Both the position numbers and the translations under genes were made by a program. From contig JAJYBN010000078.1 of assembly GCA_021779005.1 (NCBI GenBank), forward strand, positions 1-6,001: 6,001 bases of DNA, given 5' to 3'. The stretch is from Pseudomonadota bacterium (GTDB taxonomy: Bacteria; Pseudomonadota; Gammaproteobacteria; Natronospirales; REEB76). Shown here one piece after another: positions 1 through 5,961 of the stretch. The notes under the pieces are model-generated. The model did no database searches, had not been told where the DNA came from, and saw only the letters and a program-made list of their open reading frames with translations. Positions within the stretch are counted from its first letter, which is position 1. Every line of letters starts with the position of its first letter.

Positions 1-1
1 T

Positions 2-511
2 ACACCGGATTTTCAGACTTCTCTTGCAGTCCAGGATGCCAACGGGAACTCTGCTACTGAGTTTTCTCAGGGCGAGCAGATTCAGTTTGTCGTAAGCGTA
101 CACAACTACAATCCGGTACCATTGATTGTACTGGCCTACAATTGTATACCGCCGGTCGTGGTGGTGGTGGAGGACACCAACACTTCCAAAGTAGTTTTTC
201 AGGGGTCATTTTCTGGGGCTATATGTTTATGGGTCAGCAACACTGGTATACCTACCACTGTTGCTACGCCGGGCCAAACGGCGACCTTTTACGTTACCTG
301 GAATCAATTAGGTACAAACGGGGAACAAGCTGTTGCACCCGGGAGTTATGAAGTGATGGCTTTTTTTGTTTGCTTGTACCCTGGCCCGAGCAACGGTCCC
401 ACCGGTTCCTACGACCCGGCAGACTGTCAGGCGGCCAATACTATTCCTCCGCTGAGTGAAATCACACCAAGTGCATTTCGTTCTGCTTTGATGCTGTTCA
501 CCATTCAATAG
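2..511 (+). CDS. Predicted exported protein with BsuPI-like beta-sandwich domain (3' part only)
   Basis: The frame is open from base 2 to the TAA-type stop region ending at 511 (TAG), giving 169 visible residues; the start codon lies left of the window. The visible part looks like one all-beta, Ig-like domain. FSQGEQIQFVVSVHN (visible residues 21-35) and later PGQTATFYVTW, followed by VAPGSYEVMAF (about 111-121), fit the pattern of the intracellular proteinase inhibitor BsuPI family: a G-E opening strand, an Asn-containing strand, a Trp, then PGxY near the end. Four cysteines (visible residues 48, 75, 124, 142) and the Thr/Ser/Asn/Gly-rich composition suggest an exported protein with disulfides, which would differ from the cytoplasmic Bacillus inhibitor. 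An odd run of five valines follows IPP. The gene lies 34 bp before the PQQ dehydrogenase gene with no terminator between, so it may be an earlier gene of the same operon. The family call is by pattern only; the missing N-terminus may hold a signal peptide or other domains. A protease-inhibitor function is not established. Confidence 0.75.
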   Translation, partial: TPDFQTSLAVQDANGNSATEFSQGEQIQFVVSVHNYNPVPLIVLAYNCIPPVVVVVEDTNTSKVVFQGSFSGAICLWVSNTGIPTTVATPGQTATFYVTWNQLGTNGEQAVAPGSYEVMAFFVCLYPGPSNGPTGSYDPADCQAANTIPPLSEITPSAFRSALMLFTIQ

Positions 512-545
512 GGATTTAGCAAGCGTCCAGCACAGGGGAATTCTC

Positions 546-1820
546 ATGCGCAAACTTGCTGTCTTGTTGGTATTGCTCTCAGGTATGTTTATGTGGTTAC
601 CGCAACTGTATGCGGCCACCGCCTGCGATCCCGGTAACGGCGACATCACTCTACCAGTAGGATTCTGTGCCACGGTGTTCGCCGATGATCTGGGCGTTGC
701 CCGTCATATGGCGGTCAACGGCAACGGTGATGTGTACGTCGCGCTGCAATCGCTGCATGATGGCACCGGCATCGTGGCATTGCGCGACACCACCAGCAAC
801 GGACACGCGGATGTGATCAAGTATTTCGGCACAGAGTCTGGAACTGGCATCGGCATCCACAACGGTTATCTGTATTTCGCCACTGATACCGACGTGTTGC
901 GCTATAGATTGTTGCCCGGAAAGCTGCTGCCGGACCTGCATCCACAGGTGGTCGTCGGCGGTTTTCCCGAGCAGCATCAACATTCGGCCAAGACCATCGC
1001 ATTCGATGCGAGCGGGCATCTGTATGTCAACGTAGGCGCACCGTCCAACGCCTGCCAGCGTCTTGACCGGTCGCCGGGTTCGCCGGGAATAAATCCCTGT
1101 CCGCTGCTGGCACAGCACGGCGGCATTTGGGTATTCAACGCGGACAAACTCGACCAGGTTTTTGGGAAGGACGGCAGCCGCTATGCCACTGGCATTCGTA
1201 ACGCGGTGGCCATCACTTGGAATGCGCGAGCCCGGGCGCTGTATGCCGTACTCATGGGGCGCGACCAGCTCTACGACAATTGGCCAAAGCTGTACAGCGC
1301 GCAGCAGAGCGCCGAGTTGCCGGCGGAGGAATTCATCCTGATCCAGCGTGGCGATAATTTCGGATGGCCCTACTGCTATTACGATCAGCTGCAGGATAAG
1401 CGAGTGCTGGCGCCTGAATACGGGGGCGACGGTCACAAAACCGGCGATTGCAGCGGCTACAGCCAACCTCTGCTTTCATTTCCGGGCCATTGGGCGCCGG
1501 AAGCAGTGCTGTTCTATAGCGGAAAGTTGTTTCCCGCAGTCTATCGCGACGGCGCGTTCGTGAGTTTCCATGGTTCTTGGAACCGGGCGCCATTGCCCCA
1601 GGCCGGTTACAAAGTGGCGTTCGTGCCCTTCAACGGCATGCGTCCCACCGGTGGGTATCAGGTGTTCGCGGATGGTTTCGCAGGCGAAATGCCGATTCTT
1701 TCAACCGGCTCCGCACACTTTCGTCCCATGGGACTTGCCCAGGGTCCCGATGGCGCCCTGTATGTCGGCGATACCCAGCATGGTCGCATCTGGCGTGTGA
1801 TCTACATCAGCAAACACTGA
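546..1820 (+). CDS. Exported PQQ-dependent sugar (glucose/sorbosone-type) dehydrogenase
   Basis: This 424-residue protein belongs to the glucose/sorbosone dehydrogenase (GSDH) beta-propeller family, whose members oxidise sugars or related alcohols/aldehydes in the periplasm with pyrroloquinoline quinone. The start at ATG 546 is supported by AGGGGAA at 534-540. Residues 1-24 form a Sec signal peptide (MRK, hydrophobic core, likely cut near LYA-A). Family signatures run throughout: ARHMAVNGNGDVYVAL (52-67), the His-containing segment PEQHQHSAKTIAF (141-153) where the catalytic base is expected, LYVNVGAPSNAC (159-170), YATGIRNAVAITWN (213-226), GDNFGWPYCYYD (269-280), AFVSFHGSWNRAPLPQAGY (337-355), FADGFAG and GPDGALYVGD (400-409). 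All six cysteines (27, 41, 170, 185, 277, 302) lie after the signal peptide, so disulfides are possible. The length is usual for the family and no heme CXXCH motif is present, so electrons must pass to a separate acceptor. The exact substrate cannot be read from sequence. Membrane-protein genes follow 61 bp downstream. Confidence 0.93.
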   Translation: MRKLAVLLVLLSGMFMWLPQLYAATACDPGNGDITLPVGFCATVFADDLGVARHMAVNGNGDVYVALQSLHDGTGIVALRDTTSNGHADVIKYFGTESGTGIGIHNGYLYFATDTDVLRYRLLPGKLLPDLHPQVVVGGFPEQHQHSAKTIAFDASGHLYVNVGAPSNACQRLDRSPGSPGINPCPLLAQHGGIWVFNADKLDQVFGKDGSRYATGIRNAVAITWNARARALYAVLMGRDQLYDNWPKLYSAQQSAELPAEEFILIQRGDNFGWPYCYYDQLQDKRVLAPEYGGDGHKTGDCSGYSQPLLSFPGHWAPEAVLFYSGKLFPAVYRDGAFVSFHGSWNRAPLPQAGYKVAFVPFNGMRPTGGYQVFADGFAGEMPILSTGSAHFRPMGLAQGPDGALYVGDTQHGRIWRVIYISKH

Positions 1821-1881
1821 GCAGGTTTGCAAGCCAAGCGCGGGCCGCTATCATTGGCGTCCCTTCGACGGGTGCAACCGC

Positions 1882-2226
1882 ATGCTGCTGGCGTTGTTGA
1901 TCCTGCTGGTTTTCGTGATGCTCGCAGGTATGTTGTTCGCGCTACTGGGAATGCGTGGACGCAAGTTCCCACTATTGATCAGCGGCCTGCATGGCATTGC
2001 CGGTATCACGCTCATCGTACTACTGGTGATACATGATCTGCATTTTCCCCACAACACTGCGGTGAACGCTGCTACCGTATTGCTCATGTTAACCGCCACC
2101 GGGGGTCTGCTGCTGTTCGGTTTTCGGGCCGGACGTCAGCCGTTGCCTGGACTTATTGTGAGTCTGCATGCGGGTTTCGCCGCCGCCGCGCTGGTCCTCA
2201 TGCTCATCGGCTACGTGAGCGCTTGA
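1882..2226 (+). CDS. Small four-helix membrane protein, apparent internal duplication
   Basis: I do not recognise a named family. The 114-residue product is almost entirely hydrophobic, with predicted membrane helices at about residues 1-23, 32-52, 58-81 and 88-112. The two halves resemble each other: each has a helix, then a G-x-R..GR basic loop and a proline, then a helix with a Leu-His pair (P30...L36-H37 and P89...L95-H96, offset 59). Residues 30-50 and 89-109 agree at 8 of 21 positions with no gaps. Other histidines cluster at 51, 54 and 57. Paired intramembrane histidines could ligate heme or a metal, which would suit a partner of the preceding PQQ enzyme, but this is inference. ATG 1882 is the first start in frame; upstream there is only a weak SD-like GACGGG (1867-1872). 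The gene ends two bases before the ATG of the next gene, implying co-expression. Confidence 0.8.
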   Translation: MLLALLILLVFVMLAGMLFALLGMRGRKFPLLISGLHGIAGITLIVLLVIHDLHFPHNTAVNAATVLLMLTATGGLLLFGFRAGRQPLPGLIVSLHAGFAAAALVLMLIGYVSA

Positions 2227-2228
2227 AC

Positions 2229-2663
2229 ATGCCAACTCCTGCCCAGGCCAACGTGCGTATATCTGCCGTCAGTCTTCAGCTGACAGCCACCCTGCTGGGA
2301 CTAGTGGGTACCGCCTTGGTGATACTGCAGGCACTGTTCTGGATTCCCAAAGGGCGTGCGAATCTCGCCGTACTGATATTTACCGCATGTGTACCGGTGA
2401 TCGCCGCGCTGTTTTTCGCACTGGCACCACGCCGTGTGGAACACCAAACGGTCCAAAGCCATGCGTGGCATGCGCCCATGGTATGCGTCACTCTAGGACT
2501 ACCGCTGTTGCTGACCATCCTGGTGATGCTGCTGATAGGCGCGAGCGGCAGCTTCAATAACTTCTCCGGACTCGCCATGCTGCTGGCGGCGAATGCCGGC
2601 CGCAATCTGCGCGAGTATGTGGGTAGCCTCATGCGGCGCACCACCGATCCAGGCCCACGATGA
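2229..2663 (+). CDS. Small integral membrane protein, unknown function
   Basis: No named family is recognised. From ATG 2229 the product is 144 residues. It has a short polar N-terminus, predicted membrane helices at about 15-38, 45-66 and 86-104, and a weaker hydrophobic stretch at about 112-122. The C-terminus is basic (RRTTDPGPR), so it is probably cytoplasmic. A loop between the second and third helices carries three histidines (72, 78, 81). An in-frame TTG at 2223 overlaps the previous stop codon, but ATG 2229 is preferred because GTGAG at 2215-2219 sits nine bases upstream of it. The gene starts two bases after the preceding stop and its TGA overlaps the next gene's ATG, so it is very likely translated coupled with both neighbours. 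It may form a membrane complex with the 114-residue protein; that is inference from gene order only. Confidence 0.78.
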   Translation: MPTPAQANVRISAVSLQLTATLLGLVGTALVILQALFWIPKGRANLAVLIFTACVPVIAALFFALAPRRVEHQTVQSHAWHAPMVCVTLGLPLLLTILVMLLIGASGSFNNFSGLAMLLAANAGRNLREYVGSLMRRTTDPGPR

Positions 2664-3100
2664 GACGTGCCATCAAGGCGAGCATCGATATCCAGGCGCC
2701 ACCCGAAAAGGTTTGGGAGGTGCTCATGGAATTCCCCAGGTATCCCGAATGGAGCAAGTACCTGCTGAGCATCGAGGGTCGCGCGATACCCGGTTTAAAC
2801 TTGCATGTCTTGCTGACGGATGAAAATGGCAAATTGCGCACGTTCAATCCAGTGGTATTGCAGGTGTCCCCGCCCAATACATTTCGCTGGCTGGAGCATC
2901 TTGGGGTACCCGGGTTATTGGACAGGGAACACAGCTTCACGCTCGAGTACCACTTCGGCGGCCATACACGGGTGCGCCAGGCCGAGGAATATGGTGGTTT
3001 TCTAACGCTATTTTTATGGCGTAGCTTTAAAACCAGCACGGCAAATGGGTTTGCGGCTTTCAACCACGCCCTTAAGAAGCGCGCCGAATCCAGGCGCTAG
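2660..3100 (+). CDS. SRPBCC-superfamily (START/polyketide cyclase-like) ligand-binding protein
   Basis: This is a complete 146-residue soluble protein with no signal peptide or membrane helix. The N-terminal strand and helix IKASIDIQAPPEKVWEVL (residues 5-22), followed by FPRYPEWSKY (25-34), are the classic opening of the SRPBCC helix-grip fold. The later strands HSFTLEYHFGG (91-101) and TRVRQAEEYGGFL (103-115) match the usual ending. A long amphipathic C-terminal helix (about 120-146) closes the hydrophobic pocket in this fold. Members bind or act on lipids, polyketides or other hydrophobic ligands; the ligand here cannot be read, and none of the residues singles out a known enzyme. The start ATG 2660 overlaps the previous gene's TGA (ATGA), which indicates translational coupling and makes this the last gene of the run. 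A GC-rich inverted repeat (GCGCC at 3081-3085, GGCGC at 3093-3097) ends at the stop codon, but no T-run follows it. Confidence 0.88.
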   Translation: MRRAIKASIDIQAPPEKVWEVLMEFPRYPEWSKYLLSIEGRAIPGLNLHVLLTDENGKLRTFNPVVLQVSPPNTFRWLEHLGVPGLLDREHSFTLEYHFGGHTRVRQAEEYGGFLTLFLWRSFKTSTANGFAAFNHALKKRAESRR

Positions 3101-3129
3101 TGGCCATCAGCCTGCCTGTATCACGGCGG

Positions 3130-3159
3130 TTAAATCTCGGATAAGCTATTTTGCATAAT
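3130..3159 (+). promoter_or_regulatory. Candidate sigma70-type promoter for the CHASE2 kinase gene
   Basis: Within the 104-bp gap, CATAAT at 3154-3159 matches the -10 consensus at five of six positions and is directly preceded by TTTTG. A poor -35-like TTAAAT (3130-3135) lies 18 bp upstream. It would place the transcript start about 40 bp before the kinase start. The weak -35 makes this a tentative call; read-through from the upstream genes is also possible because no terminator is visible. Confidence 0.35.
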
Positions 3160-3193
3160 CCAAGACGTGCCGGCTGTCCCTTGGTCTGAGGAT

Positions 3194-3207
3194 GAGGTTT
3201 ACATGTG
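3194..3207 (+). promoter_or_regulatory. Ribosome binding site and GTG start of the kinase gene
   Basis: GAGG at 3194-3197, within GGATGAGG, lies seven bases before GTG 3205, which opens the long reading frame. An ATG at 3203 overlaps this GTG but is in another frame and reaches TGA at 3233-3235 after ten codons. The SD would serve either start. The next in-frame start is GTG 3232. Confidence 0.6.
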
Positions 3208-5673
3208 GCCGGTTTTCGACGCAGGTATAACGTGACGCGTACCCGAGTAAAGTTGATAGCCGGCATCATCGTTACGCTGTTGATTGCAGTGGCAGCGGTG
3301 TTTCAATTTGGCCGTGGGCTGGAACTGGCGACCTATGAAGCGGGTATGTGGTTGGTACCGCAGCATCCGCCCAACGCCGATGTAGCAGTCGTGGGCATCG
3401 ACACGGCTGCCATACAGAAACATGGGCCTTGGCCGTGGCCACGTAACATCTTGGCTGAACTGACTTCACAGCTGACTGCTGAAAAAGCCCGGGTCATTGC
3501 CTTCGTCCCTGAATTCGATAATCCCCAGAATGCGACAGCGCTGGATTATCTTGAGAAAATTGCTGACTTGCATGCGATCAGTAAAAATCGCGAGGCGACG
3601 GCCCTGGTTTCACAGGCGCAGGTTGCATTGGCCACGGATTCGGCTTTTTCGGATAGCATCCAGAATGCCGGTAACGTGGTGCTGGCAGCCCGCGGCAGGC
3701 CGACTGACGGTTCCAACGCAGCGGACCTGCCGCCATGGCTGGTATTCAAAATGATTCTGCCTCATCCGGACCAGATCACCATCGCTGGCATCTTTTTCAA
3801 CCCCATCGATGTGCAGGTGCGCGCACCACTCGCGCACCTGGGACAGGCGGCAGCGGGCATAGGTTACCTGCCAGATGCCTCACCCACCGGAGCCCAGTCG
3901 CTGATCGTAAGTGATGGTGAGCAATTGCTGCCGTCATTTGCTTTATTGGTGGCGGCACTTGATTTAGGTTTGAAGAACAGCGACATCATTCCGCATGCTA
4001 CCGGTGGTATCAGTCTGGGCGATACATATCTATTCACTGACCAATATATGCAGGCAATCCCGCGTGGTTATGCATCTGGCCGCAATCGCAATGCGATCCC
4101 GGTATATGCAATCGATGATGTGTTGGAAGGCAAAGTGCTCGCTGAAAACCTCACTGGCAAGGCGGTGATAGTGGGACTGACAGCGGATTCAGCCAACCCC
4201 CAGGCGCTGGTGGCGGCTGGTATGGTATCAAGTATTCTCAATGATGATTTGATGGCGACACCGTTCTGGGCTTGGTGGCTACGCGGTTTACTGGTGCTGC
4301 TGTTTGGAGCTTATCTTGTGTTTGCGGCACCACGTCTGCACTTGTGGTTGGGCTTAGGCGCAAGCGTCCTGCTGCTGGTGGTTTTGGTCAACAGCGAATT
4401 CATTCCGCTCATCTCGCGCGGACTGTGGCTGCCACTGACCCTGCCGGCACTGTTTCTCATTGCAGGACATGCTGCGGTATTGACAGCACGCTATCTGAGT
4501 AACCGCCATGGAATACCACAAGAGGATTTTTCCGAAACCAACCGCCAGCTGGCACTCGCCTACCAGGCGCTCGGCCGCTTTGACGAAGCCCTGGTGCACT
4601 ACAGCAAATGCACGCCTTCCAGTACCTTGCACAAGAATCTGTTGCAACTCGGTCATGATCATGAGCGTCACCGCCGTTATGCGGCAGCTATGGAAGTCTA
4701 TACGGAGATGAATAGGCTGGTACCCCAGTTCGGCAATGTCGATGATCGGCTGAAAAAACTGCAAGCGCTCGATAGCCATACTACCGTCACCCGAAATCAC
4801 GGTCCGCAGATATCTTTGCCTGACAATGGTTTGCAGAAACCGGTATTGGGGCGGTATGAGCTCATTAAGGAATTGGGGCGTGGCGCCATGAGCGTGGTGT
4901 ATCTGGGACGGGATCAGAAAATCAACCGCACCGTGGCCATCAAGACTTTGTCATTCAAGGACGAGTTTGGGGGTGGTGTTCCAGAAGATGTCTCGCAACG
5001 GTTTTTCCGCGAAGCTGAAACTACCGGACGCCTCAATCACCCCAATATCGTCACGATCTATGACGTGGGCGAGGACCAGGGCCTGGCATATATTGCCATG
5101 GACTATCTGGCGGGCGAATCGCTGGAACACTACACCACCCCGGGGAACCTGTTACCCATCGGTGAAACCATGGCGGTGGTCATAAAGGTCGCGGAAGCCT
5201 TGGAATATGCCCACAGCCGCCAAGTGGTGCATCGGGATATCAAACCCGCAAACATCATGTATGAACGCAAGACCGGCCAGCTCAAGATCACCGATTTCGG
5301 AGTGGCTTCGCTCCTCAATGCCGCGCGCACACGCGCGGGTACGATTTTAGGCAGTCCTTCCTATATGTCACCGGAGCAGGTGGCCGGCAATAAGGCGGAT
5401 GGCCGCAGCGATCTTTATTCCCTGGGCGTCACCCTGTATCAGCTGTTACGCGGCGAATTGCCGTTCGAGGCGCCTTCGTTAACTGGTTTGATGTTCAAGG
5501 TTTCGAATACACCGACGCCGGATGTGACCTTCCTGCGGCCGGATATTCCACCTAGACTCAAGGACGTGGTGGAACGCGCTATGCAGAAGAATCCGGACGC
5601 GCGTTTCCAGACCGGTATGGAGCTGGCGACTGCACTCCGCATGTGTCGGGGAAACTTCAAACGCACTGGCTGA
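3205..5673 (+). CDS. Transmembrane Ser/Thr protein kinase with CHASE2 sensor and TPR-like linker
   Basis: The 822-residue product is a receptor kinase expected in the inner membrane. Its layout is: an N-terminal helix (about 15-35); an extracytoplasmic CHASE2 sensor (about 40-350) with VAVVGIDTAAI and the signature GPWPWPR (74-80), ending in VYAIDDVL and GKAVIVGLTA; three helices (about 357-375, 378-397, 405-429); a TPR-like linker (about 444-522) with LALAYQALGRFDEALVHYSK; then a Hanks-type kinase domain (about 550-810). Catalytic features are intact: G-loop GRGAMSVVY (558-566), VAIK Lys580, helix-C Glu603, HRD Asp678 with Asn683, DFG Asp697, SPE 722-724 and Asp736. The third G-loop glycine is Ser563. 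The activation loop holds Thr709, Thr713, Ser717 and Ser719 as possible phosphosites. CHASE2 domains sense unknown extracellular cues. The length is ordinary for this gamma/betaproteobacterial architecture. No PP2C phosphatase or FHA gene lies in the window. GTG 3205 is chosen from the SD spacing; GTG 3232 is possible. Confidence 0.95.
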   Translation: MAGFRRRYNVTRTRVKLIAGIIVTLLIAVAAVFQFGRGLELATYEAGMWLVPQHPPNADVAVVGIDTAAIQKHGPWPWPRNILAELTSQLTAEKARVIAFVPEFDNPQNATALDYLEKIADLHAISKNREATALVSQAQVALATDSAFSDSIQNAGNVVLAARGRPTDGSNAADLPPWLVFKMILPHPDQITIAGIFFNPIDVQVRAPLAHLGQAAAGIGYLPDASPTGAQSLIVSDGEQLLPSFALLVAALDLGLKNSDIIPHATGGISLGDTYLFTDQYMQAIPRGYASGRNRNAIPVYAIDDVLEGKVLAENLTGKAVIVGLTADSANPQALVAAGMVSSILNDDLMATPFWAWWLRGLLVLLFGAYLVFAAPRLHLWLGLGASVLLLVVLVNSEFIPLISRGLWLPLTLPALFLIAGHAAVLTARYLSNRHGIPQEDFSETNRQLALAYQALGRFDEALVHYSKCTPSSTLHKNLLQLGHDHERHRRYAAAMEVYTEMNRLVPQFGNVDDRLKKLQALDSHTTVTRNHGPQISLPDNGLQKPVLGRYELIKELGRGAMSVVYLGRDQKINRTVAIKTLSFKDEFGGGVPEDVSQRFFREAETTGRLNHPNIVTIYDVGEDQGLAYIAMDYLAGESLEHYTTPGNLLPIGETMAVVIKVAEALEYAHSRQVVHRDIKPANIMYERKTGQLKITDFGVASLLNAARTRAGTILGSPSYMSPEQVAGNKADGRSDLYSLGVTLYQLLRGELPFEAPSLTGLMFKVSNTPTPDVTFLRPDIPPRLKDVVERAMQKNPDARFQTGMELATALRMCRGNFKRTG
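3814..3840. repeat. Perfect 10-bp inverted repeat inside the CHASE2 coding region
   Basis: CAGGTGCGCG (3814-3823) and CGCGCACCTG (3831-3840) are exact reverse complements around a seven-base loop. The left arm also overlaps a 12-bp perfect palindrome, GGTGCGCGCACC (3816-3827), and GCGCACC recurs at 3821-3827 and 3832-3838 with an 11-bp period. The sequence encodes residues 204-212 of the kinase. It would form a very stable RNA hairpin; no T-run follows, so it is not an intrinsic terminator. Confidence 0.85.
5321..5338. repeat. Perfect 7-bp GC-only inverted repeat in the kinase activation-loop codons
   Basis: CCGCGCG (5321-5327) and CGCGCGG (5332-5338) pair exactly around the four-base loop CACA. 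The hairpin covers codons for about residues 706-712 of the kinase, between DFG and SPE. No T-run follows. It may reflect only GC-rich Ala/Arg codons. Confidence 0.75.
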
Positions 5674-5753
5674 ATCATGCAGGCCATCCTTACATCAAAA
5701 ACTAAATTTGAACTGACGGCTTAATTGTAAACCACGTGACCTAGTGAGCACAC

Positions 5754-5800
5754 TGGTTACACTGTATGTTTCAGTGATTGGTTACAATCATTTACAATCT
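5754..5800 (+). promoter_or_regulatory. Cluster of TTACA direct repeats and inverted repeat, putative operator
   Basis: TGGTTACA occurs at 5754-5761 and again at 5779-5786. GTTACAATCA (5781-5790) is followed immediately by TTTACAATCT (5791-5800), a tandem pair identical at 8 of 10 bases with a period of one helical turn. TGATTG (5775-5780) and CAATCA (5785-5790) form a perfect inverted repeat with a four-base spacer. A reversed copy, ATTGTAAA, lies at 5724-5731. Tandem half-sites with a 10- to 11-bp period are typical of OmpR/PhoB-type response regulators, so such a regulator is a reasonable guess, but no regulator gene is in view. Confidence 0.45.
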
Positions 5801-5809
5801 GGAAATATA

Positions 5810-5839
5810 TTGCGGCATTTGAGGTTTATTCTTTATAGA
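5810..5839 (+). promoter_or_regulatory. Weak candidate sigma70 promoter for the right-edge gene
   Basis: TTGCGG (5810-5815) and TATAGA (5834-5839) are spaced by 18 bp and match the -35 and -10 consensus at only some positions. They sit about ten bases downstream of the TTACA repeat cluster, a suitable place for activation. The implied 5' leader is about 115 bases. Other AT-rich matches in this region are nearly as good. Confidence 0.25.
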
Positions 5840-5901
5840 TTAAACGCTACACATCTCATCCGATCAGATTAAGAACTTATGCGGTATGCGTATCACCATC
5901 A

Positions 5902-5912
5902 TGGCACTGCCA
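5902..5912. repeat. 11-bp palindrome TGGCA-C-TGCCA in the leader of the right-edge gene
   Basis: TGGCA (5902-5906) and TGCCA (5908-5912) are exact reverse complements around one base. It lies between the candidate promoter and the start codon, where an operator could act. It is short enough to arise by chance. Confidence 0.4.
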
Positions 5913-5961
5913 ATGTGGTCCAGCCGGGTTAATTCACGAATCAATTATGGAGATCATGGAT

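Larger units (their letters stand above)
5674..5961. other. AT-richer intergenic regulatory region
   Basis: These 288 bases separate the kinase stop from the next gene start and hold no convincing gene. They are visibly richer in A and T than the coding DNA to the left. No GC hairpin followed by a T-run is seen after the kinase stop, so kinase termination is unexplained. The stretch carries clustered TTACA repeats, a 16-bp inverted repeat, a weak promoter and an 11-bp palindrome, which suggests a regulated promoter for the gene beginning near 5962. Confidence 0.7.

Noticed and set aside
546..626. Lipoprotein signal in the dehydrogenase (Cys27 after ATA)
   Set aside because: The residues before Cys27 lack the usual Leu at -3 of a lipobox, and Cys27 is equally explained as a disulfide cysteine.
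651..1466. Long reverse-strand open frame of 271 codons opposite the dehydrogenase
   Set aside because: It is fully antisense to a gene with strong family motifs, shows no recognisable domain, and is explained by GC-rich codon bias on the other strand.
1859..1870. CGTC/GACG hairpin before the 114-residue membrane protein gene
   Set aside because: A four-base stem without a T-run is expected by chance and does not indicate termination.
2223..2228. TTG 2223 as start of the second small membrane protein
   Set aside because: ATG 2229 has better SD spacing and is the stronger start codon; the TTG would add only two residues.
3081..3097. GCGCC/GGCGC hairpin at the end of the SRPBCC gene as a terminator
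   Set aside because: The stem is only five base pairs and is followed by TAGTGGCC rather than a T-run, so an intrinsic terminator is not supported.
4354..4800. Reverse-strand open frame of 148 codons opposite the kinase linker
   Set aside because: It lies antisense to the well-supported membrane and TPR part of the kinase, with no motif of its own.
5902..5916. Sigma54 (-24/-12) promoter starting with TGGCAC
   Set aside because: The -24 element fits, but the -12 position reads ATGT instead of TTGC, losing the nearly invariant GC.
5879..5932. 17-codon ORF (MRYAYHHHGTANVVQPG) as a His-rich attenuation leader peptide
   Set aside because: It has only three histidines, a poor SD, and no visible alternative hairpins or terminator before the next gene.
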